Assembly (NCBI GenBank): GCA_010027295.1
Contig: RGVM01000153.1
Span: 1 to 6,600 of the forward strand
Reading direction: 5' to 3'
DNA from: Chitinophagia bacterium
GTDB taxonomy: Bacteria > Bacteroidota > Bacteroidia > Chitinophagales > Chitinophagaceae
DNA length: 6,600 nucleotides
The position numbers were made by a program, and so were the translations under genes. Below are positions 1 to 6,352 of the stretch, in pieces; the stretch's first letter is position 1, and each line of letters begins with the position of its first letter. The notes beneath the pieces are model-generated. The model made no database searches. It saw only the letters and a list, made by a program, of their open reading frames with translations, and had not been told where the DNA came from.

Positions 1-1
1 C

Positions 2-367
2 AGAAGGCTCACTGAGGATGTCGACTTCCGCTCCCCGCCCTACTCCGCCCGATACCCATCCCTCCTCCCCTACCTCGACCCCATCGTGGAAGGAAAGGAA
101 TGGCAGGGCATGCGCTCCCGGGGCAACCTCCTCGAAGGCAACCTCATCGTGGGCGGACCGGGGAACCCCGTCTCGCTCCTCGGCGGGAAACACGCCCAGA
201 TCGACAGCCGCAACAACTGGCAGACAACAGAAGACCCAGGGTTCGTGGACATGGCACACAAAGACTTCCGCCTGAAGCCCGACTCGAAAGCCTTCCAGAA
301 CATACAAGGCTTCGAGCCCGTACCCTTCGAAAAGATGGGACTGTACAAGGACGCCTATCGAAAATGA
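2..367 (+). CDS. Right-handed parallel beta-helix protein, C-terminal end (5' partial)
   Basis: An open frame enters from the left edge and ends at TGA 365-367, giving 121 visible C-terminal residues. The tail has the pattern common at the C-terminus of secreted right-handed beta-helix proteins of glycan-degrading bacteria: a 'RYPSLLPYLD' segment, then 'GNLLEGNLIVGG', then 'DPGFVDMAHKDFRLKPDSKAF', closing with 'PVPFEKMGLYKDAYR'. The 'GFVD..xxDFRLKPxS' phrase is typical of the last turns after a pectate-lyase-like solenoid. Such proteins often act as polysaccharide lyases or glycoside hydrolases, or as carbohydrate binders outside the cytoplasm. The catalytic part and any signal peptide lie upstream of the window, so neither activity nor substrate can be assigned. 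The stop overlaps or lies just before the start of the next gene, so the two are almost certainly co-transcribed. Confidence 0.75.
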   Translation, partial: RRLTEDVDFRSPPYSARYPSLLPYLDPIVEGKEWQGMRSRGNLLEGNLIVGGPGNPVSLLGGKHAQIDSRNNWQTTEDPGFVDMAHKDFRLKPDSKAFQNIQGFEPVPFEKMGLYKDAYRK

Positions 368-393
368 TGGATGGCAACCCGGAAAACGAAAAC

Positions 394-2667
394 ATGCTTA
401 TCTGTAAGCGGAATAACTACCCGGCAAGGCTGAGAGGCATCGCCTGCCTAGGATGGATGCTGGCAACGAGCCTGTCGATGGCGCAGCATCCCATCGACCG
501 CTACGGCGTGCGTTGGGATTCGCGCAGCCATGACGCCTGGGGATCGATGCCCATCGGCAACGGCGACATAGGGGCGAATCTCTGGGTGGACACCACAGGC
601 ACCCTGAGCCTGCTCATCTCCAAGACCGACGCGATGAGCGAGATCGGACGGCTGCTGAAGATCGGTCGCATCGACATTCGCTTCTCCCCGAACATCCTCG
701 GCCAAGGAACCTTCGTGCAGGAACTGAGGCTGCGAAACGGTATCGTCCACATCGAGGCGGTCGCGGAAGGGAAAAAGCTCCGACTGGAATGCCGGGTCGA
801 TGCCAACACCCCCGTCATCCGAGTCGACGGACGTTGCGACACCGCCGTCGGCATCGAAGTACGCAACGCCATCTGGCGCACAAAGCCGAGACCTATCCTC
901 GGCAAGGAAAGGCATTCGGGCTATGGCGTGGCCTTCGGCCCTGATACCTGGATGACGGAAACCGACACGGTGCTCTCAATGCCGGGCGCCATCGCCTGGG
1001 CGCATGAGAACAAGACTTCCATCTGGCACCTGACACTCGAGAACCAGAACATCGTCAATTACGACAGGATCGGCAAGGACCCGCTCCTCGGGCAGCGCTT
1101 CGGTGCCGCCGTCGGAGGGCCAGGCTTCACCGTGCGCGACGGCCTCACACTCTCGACCGAACGACCCATGCGAAGCTTCAGCCTCTGCGTCGCCGTGCGC
1201 AAGTCGGCCGAGCCCTCCCTGCGCGAATGGGAACAACAACTGACCAGCCGGCTGCAACAGGGCCTGCGGGCCGATGCCGCCGCCACCCGATCGAAACACA
1301 TCTCCTGGTGGCGGGGCTTCTGGGACCGCCACCACATCATCGTCACTTCGAATACCGACAGCGCCACCGCCTTCACAGTCACACAGGGCTACCTGCTGCA
1401 ACGATATATGAACGCCTGTGCCGGCAGGGGCGGTCTGCCGATCAAGTTCAACGGCTCCATCTTCACAACCAACCTACCCGCGGACCTCGCCGGGGGCGAG
1501 AAGGGCTTCGACGCGGACTTCCGACAGTGGGGCGGCAACTACTGGTTCCAGAACACCCGGCTGCCCTACTGGACCATGTACATGGCAGGCGACTTCGACC
1601 TCATGCGGCCCTTCTTCGACATGTACCTCAGGGCCTTGCCGCTGGCGAAGTTCCGGACGCAACGCTACTTCGGGCATGACGGCGCCTACTTCACCGAGAC
1701 CATGACCCCCTGGGGCAGCTACCTGCCCGACAACTACGGATGGGACAGAAAGGGCAAAAGTGACGGCGTATCCGATAACCTCTACATACGCTATTACTGG
1801 CAGGCCGGACTCGAACTGTCGACCATGATGCTCGCCTACCTCGACTATACCGGCGACACGGCATGGTTTGCGTCCGACATGGCATCCCTCATCCGCGAGG
1901 TGACAACCTTCTACGACCGCCACTATCCGCGCGATGCGAACGGCATGCTGGTCATCGAACCCACACAGGCCCTCGAGACCTACCAAATCGGCGTGGCGAA
2001 CCCCACACCCGAGATATCCGGACTGCACCACGTGCTCGACGGCATCAGCCGCCATGCCCGGCTCTTCCGCGATGAGGCCTTCATCCGCCGTGCGACTGAC
2101 TTCAAAAAACAGATCCCCGCCCTGCCCGTCGCAGCCGACGGCTCCCGTATCCTGCCCGCAGTGCGTTTCGACTCGGCGAGGCAGAATATTGAGAACCCCG
2201 AACTCTACGCCGTATTCCCCTACGGCGTCTACGGACTCGGCAAGCCCGGCCTCTACATCGCCCGCCGGACCTTCGCGGAGCGGCCGCAGAAGTCGTGGCA
2301 TGGCTGGCACCAGGATGCCATCCAGGCGGCCCTCCTCGGCGAGACGGCAGAAGCCCGACGTATGGTGGCCGACAACTTCTCCACGAAGCATGCCGGCAGC
2401 CGCTTCCCCGCCTTCTGGGGACCCAACTATGACTGGCTGCCCGACCAGGACCACGGCAGCGTCTCTATGCTCGCCCTGCAGCGCATGCTCGTACAGTCGG
2501 ATGCCGCGGGAACCCGCTTCCTCCCCGCATGGCCCCGGGGATGGAATGTCGACTTCAAGGTGCACCTCACCGGCGGACGTATCGCGCAAGGATCCTGGGA
2601 TGCCGCCAGGGGCCTTGTCTGGAAACGCAGGCCCACAGGATCCTTTGACGTCTCGACACCCCAATGA
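394..2667 (+). CDS. Exported DUF5703 / GH95-like six-hairpin glycosidase candidate
   Basis: This 757-residue protein has a Sec signal peptide: basic n-region (KRNNYPARLR), hydrophobic stretch to about residue 28, likely cleavage at SMA|Q. The mature N-terminus ('WDSRSHDAWGSMPIGNGDIGANLWVD', then 'LLISKTDAMSEIGRLLKIGRI') matches my recollection of DUF5703, an N-terminal beta-sandwich found ahead of (alpha/alpha)6 domains related to GH95. The middle region has 'RYMNACAGRGGLPIKFNGSIF' (about 336-356), 'DFRQWGGNYWFQN' (375-387), 'FTETMTPWG' (E435), 'IEPTQALETY' (E522, E528), 'WHGWHQDA' (635-642) and 'PNYDWLPDQDHGS' (D680, D684, D686). A C-terminal beta-sandwich ends in 'GRIAQGSWDAARGLVWKRR'. E435, E522, E528 and the Asp cluster are candidate catalytic carboxylates; none is proven and the substrate is unknown. 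I chose ATG 394 because A-rich sequence precedes it and it gives a compact signal peptide. ATG 364 or 367 would add 10 or 9 residues, and ATG 364 overlaps the preceding stop. It probably cleaves a glycan outside the cytoplasm alongside the next-door sulfatase. Confidence 0.85.
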   Translation: MLICKRNNYPARLRGIACLGWMLATSLSMAQHPIDRYGVRWDSRSHDAWGSMPIGNGDIGANLWVDTTGTLSLLISKTDAMSEIGRLLKIGRIDIRFSPNILGQGTFVQELRLRNGIVHIEAVAEGKKLRLECRVDANTPVIRVDGRCDTAVGIEVRNAIWRTKPRPILGKERHSGYGVAFGPDTWMTETDTVLSMPGAIAWAHENKTSIWHLTLENQNIVNYDRIGKDPLLGQRFGAAVGGPGFTVRDGLTLSTERPMRSFSLCVAVRKSAEPSLREWEQQLTSRLQQGLRADAAATRSKHISWWRGFWDRHHIIVTSNTDSATAFTVTQGYLLQRYMNACAGRGGLPIKFNGSIFTTNLPADLAGGEKGFDADFRQWGGNYWFQNTRLPYWTMYMAGDFDLMRPFFDMYLRALPLAKFRTQRYFGHDGAYFTETMTPWGSYLPDNYGWDRKGKSDGVSDNLYIRYYWQAGLELSTMMLAYLDYTGDTAWFASDMASLIREVTTFYDRHYPRDANGMLVIEPTQALETYQIGVANPTPEISGLHHVLDGISRHARLFRDEAFIRRATDFKKQIPALPVAADGSRILPAVRFDSARQNIENPELYAVFPYGVYGLGKPGLYIARRTFAERPQKSWHGWHQDAIQAALLGETAEARRMVADNFSTKHAGSRFPAFWGPNYDWLPDQDHGSVSMLALQRMLVQSDAAGTRFLPAWPRGWNVDFKVHLTGGRIAQGSWDAARGLVWKRRPTGSFDVSTPQ

Positions 2668-2686
2668 AATTGGCCACCCCGAAACG

Positions 2687-4213
2687 ATGAAAAAGATAAC
2701 GGGGATGCATAACCGAATAATGGCCGCGATTCTAATAGCTTCTGCTCTGTCGGTCACGGGCCAGCAACGGCCCAACCTTGTCTACATCCTGGCCGACGAC
2801 ATGGGCTACGGCGACCCTCGCTGCCAGAACCCCGCCTCCCTCGTCGAGACGCCGCACATCGACAGGCTCGCCCGCGAGGGGATGCGCTTCACCGACGCCC
2901 ACGCACCCGCCTCCCTCTGCACGCCGACCCGCTACGGGATCCTGACGGGCCGTTACGCCTGGCGGGGCGCATTGCAGAAGGGCGTCTCGCGTCAGTACGA
3001 CCCTCCGCTGATCGAAGCGGAGCGGCTCACGGTGGGCGGCATGCTGCAACGACAGGGCTACGAGACCGCCTGCATCGGGAAATGGCACCTCGGCTGGGAC
3101 TGGCCCCTGCGGCAGGGCGGCCAGGTGCGCGACCTGGGTGATATCGTCAACGCAGATGCGAAGGAGCGCCTTCGGATCGAGTCGCTCGTCGATTTCACGA
3201 AGCCCGTCTCCAACGGCCCCCTCACACGCGGCTTCGACCGCTACTTCGGCGACGACGTGCCCAACTACCCGCCCTACGCGTTCATCAGAAACGAAAGGCT
3301 GACCGCAGAGCCCAGCCTCATGAAGCCCGACACGATGTACGGTCATCCCGGCCGCATGGCGGCGGAGTGGTCGCTAGAGGCCGTGATGCCCGCCATCACA
3401 AACGAGGCAGTGCATTTCATCCGGGAGATGGGAAAGAATGGCAAGCCCTTCTTCCTGTTCTTCGCCCTCACCGCGCCGCATGTGCCCATCGCACCGTCGA
3501 CTGCCTTCCGCGGACGCAGCCGGGCGGGCGCCTACGGTGACTTCGTGATGGAGAGCGACTGGGCATTGGGACAGGTGATGGAAGCGCTGCACACCGCAGG
3601 CCTCGACAGCAACACGATCGTCGTGTTCACCAGCGACAACGGCTCGCCTGCGCAGGACGGCACCGGTATGGCCGGAGCGATGAACTCGCTCCTCCGTACA
3701 GGACACAACCCCAACGCTCCCCACCGCGGGATGAAGACAGACCTCTGGGAGGGCGGGCACCGCGTGCCCTTCGTCGTACGATGGCCCGGAAAGGTCGCCC
3801 CCGGCAGCATTAGCGATGCCACCATCTGCCACACCGACCTCATGGCCACGCTGGCCGACATCCTACGGTACCGGCTACCCGAAGACGCCGCCGGGGACAG
3901 CTACAGCTTCCTGCCGCTGATGGAAGGGAAACGTACAGGTTTGTATGCAAGGCCCTACACGGTGCACCACTCGAGCGAGGGCATATTCGCCATCCGGAAG
4001 GGCGACTGGAAACTCATTCTGACGGGCGGCTCCGGCGGGGGCCTGGTCACCTATCCGCCTGACAGCCTCGACGGGAAGCCCGTCGATATCCAGCTCTATA
4101 ACCTCCGCCGCGATCCCGGAGAAAGACGGAACCTTGCCCTCGACAGGCCCGGAAAAGTAAAGGCCCTGCGCAGATGGCTGGCATCCGCGAGGGCCCTTCC
4201 TCATACCAAATAA
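2687..4213 (+). CDS. Secreted Cys-type S1 sulfatase (arylsulfatase-like)
   Basis: This 508-residue enzyme of the type I formylglycine sulfatase family hydrolyses sulfate esters. An N-terminal hydrophobic stretch (about 12-25, 'MAAILIASALSVTG') is a signal peptide, so it should act in the periplasm or outside. The signature S-L-C-T-P-T-R-Y-G-I-L-T-G is intact. Cys78 is the residue converted to formylglycine and Arg82 its partner. Metal-site motifs are also intact: 'LADDMGYGD' with D37 and D38, and 'FTSDNGS' with D317 and N318. Further active-site elements are 'GKWHLG' (K132, H134), 'APHVPI' (H265) and 'MKTDLWEGGHRVP' (K350, H358). The 'GFDRYFGDDVPNYPPY' segment is common in environmental sulfatases. 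Maturation needs a formylglycine-generating enzyme or anaerobic maturase encoded elsewhere. ATG 2687 is preferred (GAAACG-ATG-AAAAAG, 19 bases after the previous stop); ATG 2705 is a weaker alternative. The subfamily and target sugar cannot be read from sequence alone. Its position implies that the operon's substrate is sulfated. Confidence 0.95.
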   Translation: MKKITGMHNRIMAAILIASALSVTGQQRPNLVYILADDMGYGDPRCQNPASLVETPHIDRLAREGMRFTDAHAPASLCTPTRYGILTGRYAWRGALQKGVSRQYDPPLIEAERLTVGGMLQRQGYETACIGKWHLGWDWPLRQGGQVRDLGDIVNADAKERLRIESLVDFTKPVSNGPLTRGFDRYFGDDVPNYPPYAFIRNERLTAEPSLMKPDTMYGHPGRMAAEWSLEAVMPAITNEAVHFIREMGKNGKPFFLFFALTAPHVPIAPSTAFRGRSRAGAYGDFVMESDWALGQVMEALHTAGLDSNTIVVFTSDNGSPAQDGTGMAGAMNSLLRTGHNPNAPHRGMKTDLWEGGHRVPFVVRWPGKVAPGSISDATICHTDLMATLADILRYRLPEDAAGDSYSFLPLMEGKRTGLYARPYTVHHSSEGIFAIRKGDWKLILTGGSGGGLVTYPPDSLDGKPVDIQLYNLRRDPGERRNLALDRPGKVKALRRWLASARALPHTK

Positions 4214-4271
4214 AAACCCGCGCTCATTCGGTACGGACATCCTTCTCCCATCCGGTGGACTTGAGTGCGGG
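4208..4271 (-). terminator. Probable intrinsic terminator of the PhyH gene, overlapping its stop codon
   Basis: Read on the minus strand, CCCGCACTCA (4271-4262) pairs with TGAGCGCGGG (4226-4217). Nine of ten positions pair, with one internal A-C mismatch. The downstream arm is followed directly by TTTTTATTT (4216-4208). The 35-base loop is long but contains a smaller CGGA/TCCG stem (4251-4254 with 4234-4237). The TGA stop of the dioxygenase gene (4226-4224) lies within the downstream arm. The T-run reads into the sulfatase stop codon, so the two convergent genes share this boundary. No T-run follows the hairpin in the plus direction, so it would act for the minus-strand transcript only. Confidence 0.5.
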
Positions 4272-5081
4272 ATCATCCTCCTTCCTAAGGAAATCGGCGC
4301 CCGCAAGGGCGGCGCCGTAGTCGTCGCGCATGAGGGCATCGTCGGGCACTACGCTGACAGGCACCTTCCAGGAGGGACTGTCATCGTTGTAGGCCACGTT
4401 GCCGTAGGAATTGTAGCAGGATATGATCGACCACCGCGGCCGCTCGCTCAGGTTGGCCTCGCTCCGGTGGAGGAGGTTGCTATGGAAGAAGAGCGCATCG
4501 CCCGGCTCCAGCTCGGCGTACACGTGGTCCATCGTCTTCAACGCATGCTGCACCATGACCATGTCGGCACCCACCTGCTCGCCGGAGAAGCCGTGGTTGA
4601 CGCGTCCCATCCTGTGGGAGCCGCGGATGACCTGCAGGCAGCCGTTCTCCCGGTTGGCGGGGGTGAGCGCAATCATGATGCTCACGAGCTGGTCGGGGAA
4701 CAGGAACTGGTTCTTATACCAGTAGCCGTAGTCCTGGTGCCACTCCCAGGCACCGCCCACGCGCGGCTCCTTCTGCATCAGCTTCGTGTGGTAATGGCAG
4801 ACGGGCGCGTCGCTGTCGAGCAGCCGGGCCGCCGCGTCCACCATCCGCTCGCTGCGCAGCATCATCCCGTACACGTCCTCGCCGGGCGTGAACCACAGCG
4901 AGAGCCTGGAGTGCTTCCCGGAACTGTCGGTGACGTTGGTGGCGTTAGAACGCAGCACCTCGTCCCCGACGGCGGTCGCATACAGCTTGCCCACCTCGGC
5001 CTCGCTGAAGAAACCTTTCACTACGAGGAAACCGTCCTGGCGGTATTGCGCCACATCATCGATACTGAGCCTGTAGGACAT
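4224..5081 (-). CDS. PhyH-family Fe(II)/2-oxoglutarate-dependent dioxygenase
   Basis: This 285-residue protein has no signal peptide or membrane segment, so it is cytosolic. It belongs to the phytanoyl-CoA dioxygenase-like family, which couples 2-oxoglutarate decarboxylation to hydroxylation of a substrate. The N-terminus 'YRQDGFLVVKGFFSEAEV' (residues 13-30) is the usual family opening. The iron-binding facial triad is visible as H115-x-D117 in 'WEWHQDYGYWY' and H205 in 'GDALFFHSNLLHRSEAN'. R216, 11 residues after H205, fits the arginine that holds the 2-oxoglutarate carboxylate. 'ENGCLQVIRGSHRMGRVNHG' (145-164) is also characteristic. All catalytic residues are present, so it should be active. 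The substrate is unknown, since this family covers many small molecules. I start at ATG 5081-5079 ('MSYRLSIDD'); ATG 5117 would add 12 atypical residues. AGAAGG lies 13 bases upstream of the start, rather far for a Shine-Dalgarno. It is probably co-transcribed with the NHL gene upstream of it and ends 10 bases from the convergent sulfatase gene. Confidence 0.9.
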   Translation of the reverse strand: MSYRLSIDDVAQYRQDGFLVVKGFFSEAEVGKLYATAVGDEVLRSNATNVTDSSGKHSRLSLWFTPGEDVYGMMLRSERMVDAAARLLDSDAPVCHYHTKLMQKEPRVGGAWEWHQDYGYWYKNQFLFPDQLVSIMIALTPANRENGCLQVIRGSHRMGRVNHGFSGEQVGADMVMVQHALKTMDHVYAELEPGDALFFHSNLLHRSEANLSERPRWSIISCYNSYGNVAYNDDSPSWKVPVSVVPDDALMRDDYGAALAGADFLRKEDDPALKSTGWEKDVRTE

Positions 5082-5187
5082 GGGATATTCTTTTCCTTCT
5101 GCCAAGTTAGTCAGCATGCATCTTATCCGATGGCCGGCTGTTGGCGGACTTGTATACTATTTCAGCATATGGACAGATGGCTTATGC
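5082..5187. other. 106-base spacer between the NHL and PhyH genes
   Basis: Both flanking genes read on the minus strand. The spacer is AT-richer than the genes and carries several short palindromes (GTATAC, GCATGC, GGCCGGCC-like) but no convincing promoter or terminator. A 6-base inverted repeat (AGCATA 5164-5169 / TATGCT 5183-5188) abuts the NHL stop codon and lacks a T-run. The spacer is long enough to hold a separate promoter for the dioxygenase gene, so whether the two genes form a single transcript is undecided. Confidence 0.4.
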
Positions 5188-6234
5188 TCATACCCTCACC
5201 AGCCGAATGGGATAGGTGTTGCCGGCGTTCCACTGGGCGACGTAGAGGTTCTTGTCCTCATCGACACAGACGTCGTGGCAGTGCCGGAAGACGGGCTCCG
5301 CCTGTACCATGGGCTCCAGCTCGCCGTGGCGGTAGGTGGGCCGCGTGCCGCCGGGGTTCGACACGACTTTCCCCTTACCGTCGAGTATCGTCACAAAACC
5401 CGCGTTATAGGTCAGCATGTGGTTCTTCAGTGCGGAAAAACAGACACCCGAATACATGTACTCTCCGTCGAACACGGCCCGGCTCACATAGGCGCCGGGC
5501 GTCTGGATGGAATACCTGTACTGCCCGTCGAGCGAGAAGACCTTGAAGCAAGTCTTGACCCGGTCGGTGCACATGAGGACGGGGTCGGATGTGTTGCGCG
5601 TGTCGAGCGTCACGCCGTGGGCCTGCTTGAAGTACTTCTCCCCGAAACTGTCACCACCGAACTTCCGGATGAACTCCCCCCTGGCGGTGTACTGCAGGAT
5701 GAACTGCGAGCCGTAGCCGTCGGCGACATAGATGTCGCCGTTGGGACCGATGCAGGTTTCGGTGGGCTTGAACCGGTCGCATTCGCCATAGGCGCCGATG
5801 TGTTTCGGATGGCGTATCGTCAACAGGATGCGGCCGTCGAGTGTCGTCTTGTACACTTCCCCGAGCTCGTGATCGGTGATGTAGAGGAACTCCTCTCCTC
5901 CCTCGTCGTGTATCGTCAGTCCATGGCCGCCGGGGAACTGGTTACCCCAGCTACCCAGGAGTTTCCCGCTGCGGTCGTAGATCAGAATGTTGTTGCGAGT
6001 CTCATTGGTGAGCAGGAAGATGCGCTTGCGGCGGTCCATGACCATCTCATGGCAGTCCTTCACGGGGTGCCCCGGTCCGAGCACGCCCCAGTCGCGGTCG
6101 ACGCGGTATCGGAAGTCGCCATGGCCGATGACTTCGCCCCTGACCTTCCGGGTCGAGAGGATGTGAAAAGGTGCGGCCTGGAGTCCTGCGGTGGCGAGGG
6201 TCGCGACGCCCGTAATGAATCGTCTCCTGTGCAT
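5188..6234 (-). CDS. Tat-exported six-bladed NHL beta-propeller protein with PAL-like active-site residues
   Basis: This 348-residue protein starts with a twin-arginine signal: 'MHRRRFITG', then a hydrophobic stretch and likely cleavage near LQA|AP (about residue 20). It should therefore be exported already folded. The remainder reads as six NHL-type blades, with repeat starts near residues 62 (CHEMVMD), 104 (GHGLTIHD), 157 (KPTETCIGPNGDIYVADGYG), 206 (AHGVTLD), 251 (SRAVFDGEYMY) and 320 (CHDVCVDEDKNLYVAQWN). H104, H206 and H320 sit on alternate blades. With D321, Y174 and R225 they parallel the zinc ligands and catalytic residues of peptidyl-alpha-hydroxyglycine amidating lyase. An equivalent of that enzyme's first catalytic arginine is not clear; R80 is a candidate. 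It may therefore be a metal-dependent lyase-like enzyme, although many NHL proteins are non-enzymatic and the substrate is unknown. I start at 6234 to place the RR motif at the N-terminus; ATG 6252 would add six residues. It is the first gene of a minus-strand pair with the PhyH gene. Confidence 0.85.
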   Translation of the reverse strand: MHRRRFITGVATLATAGLQAAPFHILSTRKVRGEVIGHGDFRYRVDRDWGVLGPGHPVKDCHEMVMDRRKRIFLLTNETRNNILIYDRSGKLLGSWGNQFPGGHGLTIHDEGGEEFLYITDHELGEVYKTTLDGRILLTIRHPKHIGAYGECDRFKPTETCIGPNGDIYVADGYGSQFILQYTARGEFIRKFGGDSFGEKYFKQAHGVTLDTRNTSDPVLMCTDRVKTCFKVFSLDGQYRYSIQTPGAYVSRAVFDGEYMYSGVCFSALKNHMLTYNAGFVTILDGKGKVVSNPGGTRPTYRHGELEPMVQAEPVFRHCHDVCVDEDKNLYVAQWNAGNTYPIRLVRV

Positions 6235-6352
6235 GTCGGTCGCTTTGAGCATGAATGTAATTCATCCCTTCGACAGCGAATCATGGACGGTGGAAGAATC
6301 CGGAAGAAGCACGGGTATGTCTTACCCCGAAAAACGATATCTTGAAATCGGT
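6235..6352. promoter_or_regulatory. Divergent intergenic region, presumed promoters for the NHL gene and the membrane-protein gene
   Basis: The two flanking genes start back to back here, so initiation signals for both are expected. The stretch is AT-richer than the flanking genes. TATCTTG at 6338-6344 only loosely resembles the Bacteroidota -7 element TAnnTTTG and lies too close to ATG 6353 to be convincing. No sigma-70-like -35/-10 pair and no clear operator stood out. The assignment rests on gene orientation rather than on a recognised motif. Confidence 0.3.

Noticed and set aside
100..363. Upstream extension of the DUF5703 frame
   Set aside because: The extension overlaps the beta-helix gene in another frame and is Arg-rich with no similarity to any domain. 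The signal peptide lies well inside it.
1934..2686. Upstream extension of the sulfatase frame
   Set aside because: It is an out-of-frame reading of the DUF5703 gene (Ser/Pro/Arg-rich). The signal peptide at 2687 defines the true start.
1474..2775. Long open frame on the minus strand opposite the DUF5703 gene (433 codons)
   Set aside because: It is a shadow of GC-rich coding sequence. The translation is low-complexity Gly/Val/Glu/Ala with no recognisable domain, and the opposite strand carries clear family motifs throughout.
5164..5188. Inverted repeat AGCATA / TATGCT with a 13-base loop just after the NHL stop
   Set aside because: It has only six base pairs and no T-run on either side. Such a repeat is expected by chance, so it was not called a terminator.
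4467..5546. 359-codon plus-strand open frame spanning the PhyH gene and part of the NHL gene
   Set aside because: It crosses two real minus-strand genes and their spacer. Its composition changes from Val/His-rich to Arg-rich, as expected for a non-coding frame.
5080..6345. 421-codon plus-strand open frame covering the NHL gene
   Set aside because: It lies opposite the convincing NHL propeller frame, has no family motif or signal peptide, and its start lies within the spacer before the PhyH gene. It is an antisense artefact of codon bias.
6335..6350. Short inverted repeat CGAT / ATCG and a TATCTTG promoter-like string before the membrane-protein gene
   Set aside because: Four-base arms are not informative. 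The -7-like string mismatches the Bacteroidota consensus and sits too close to the proposed ATG, with no matching upstream element.
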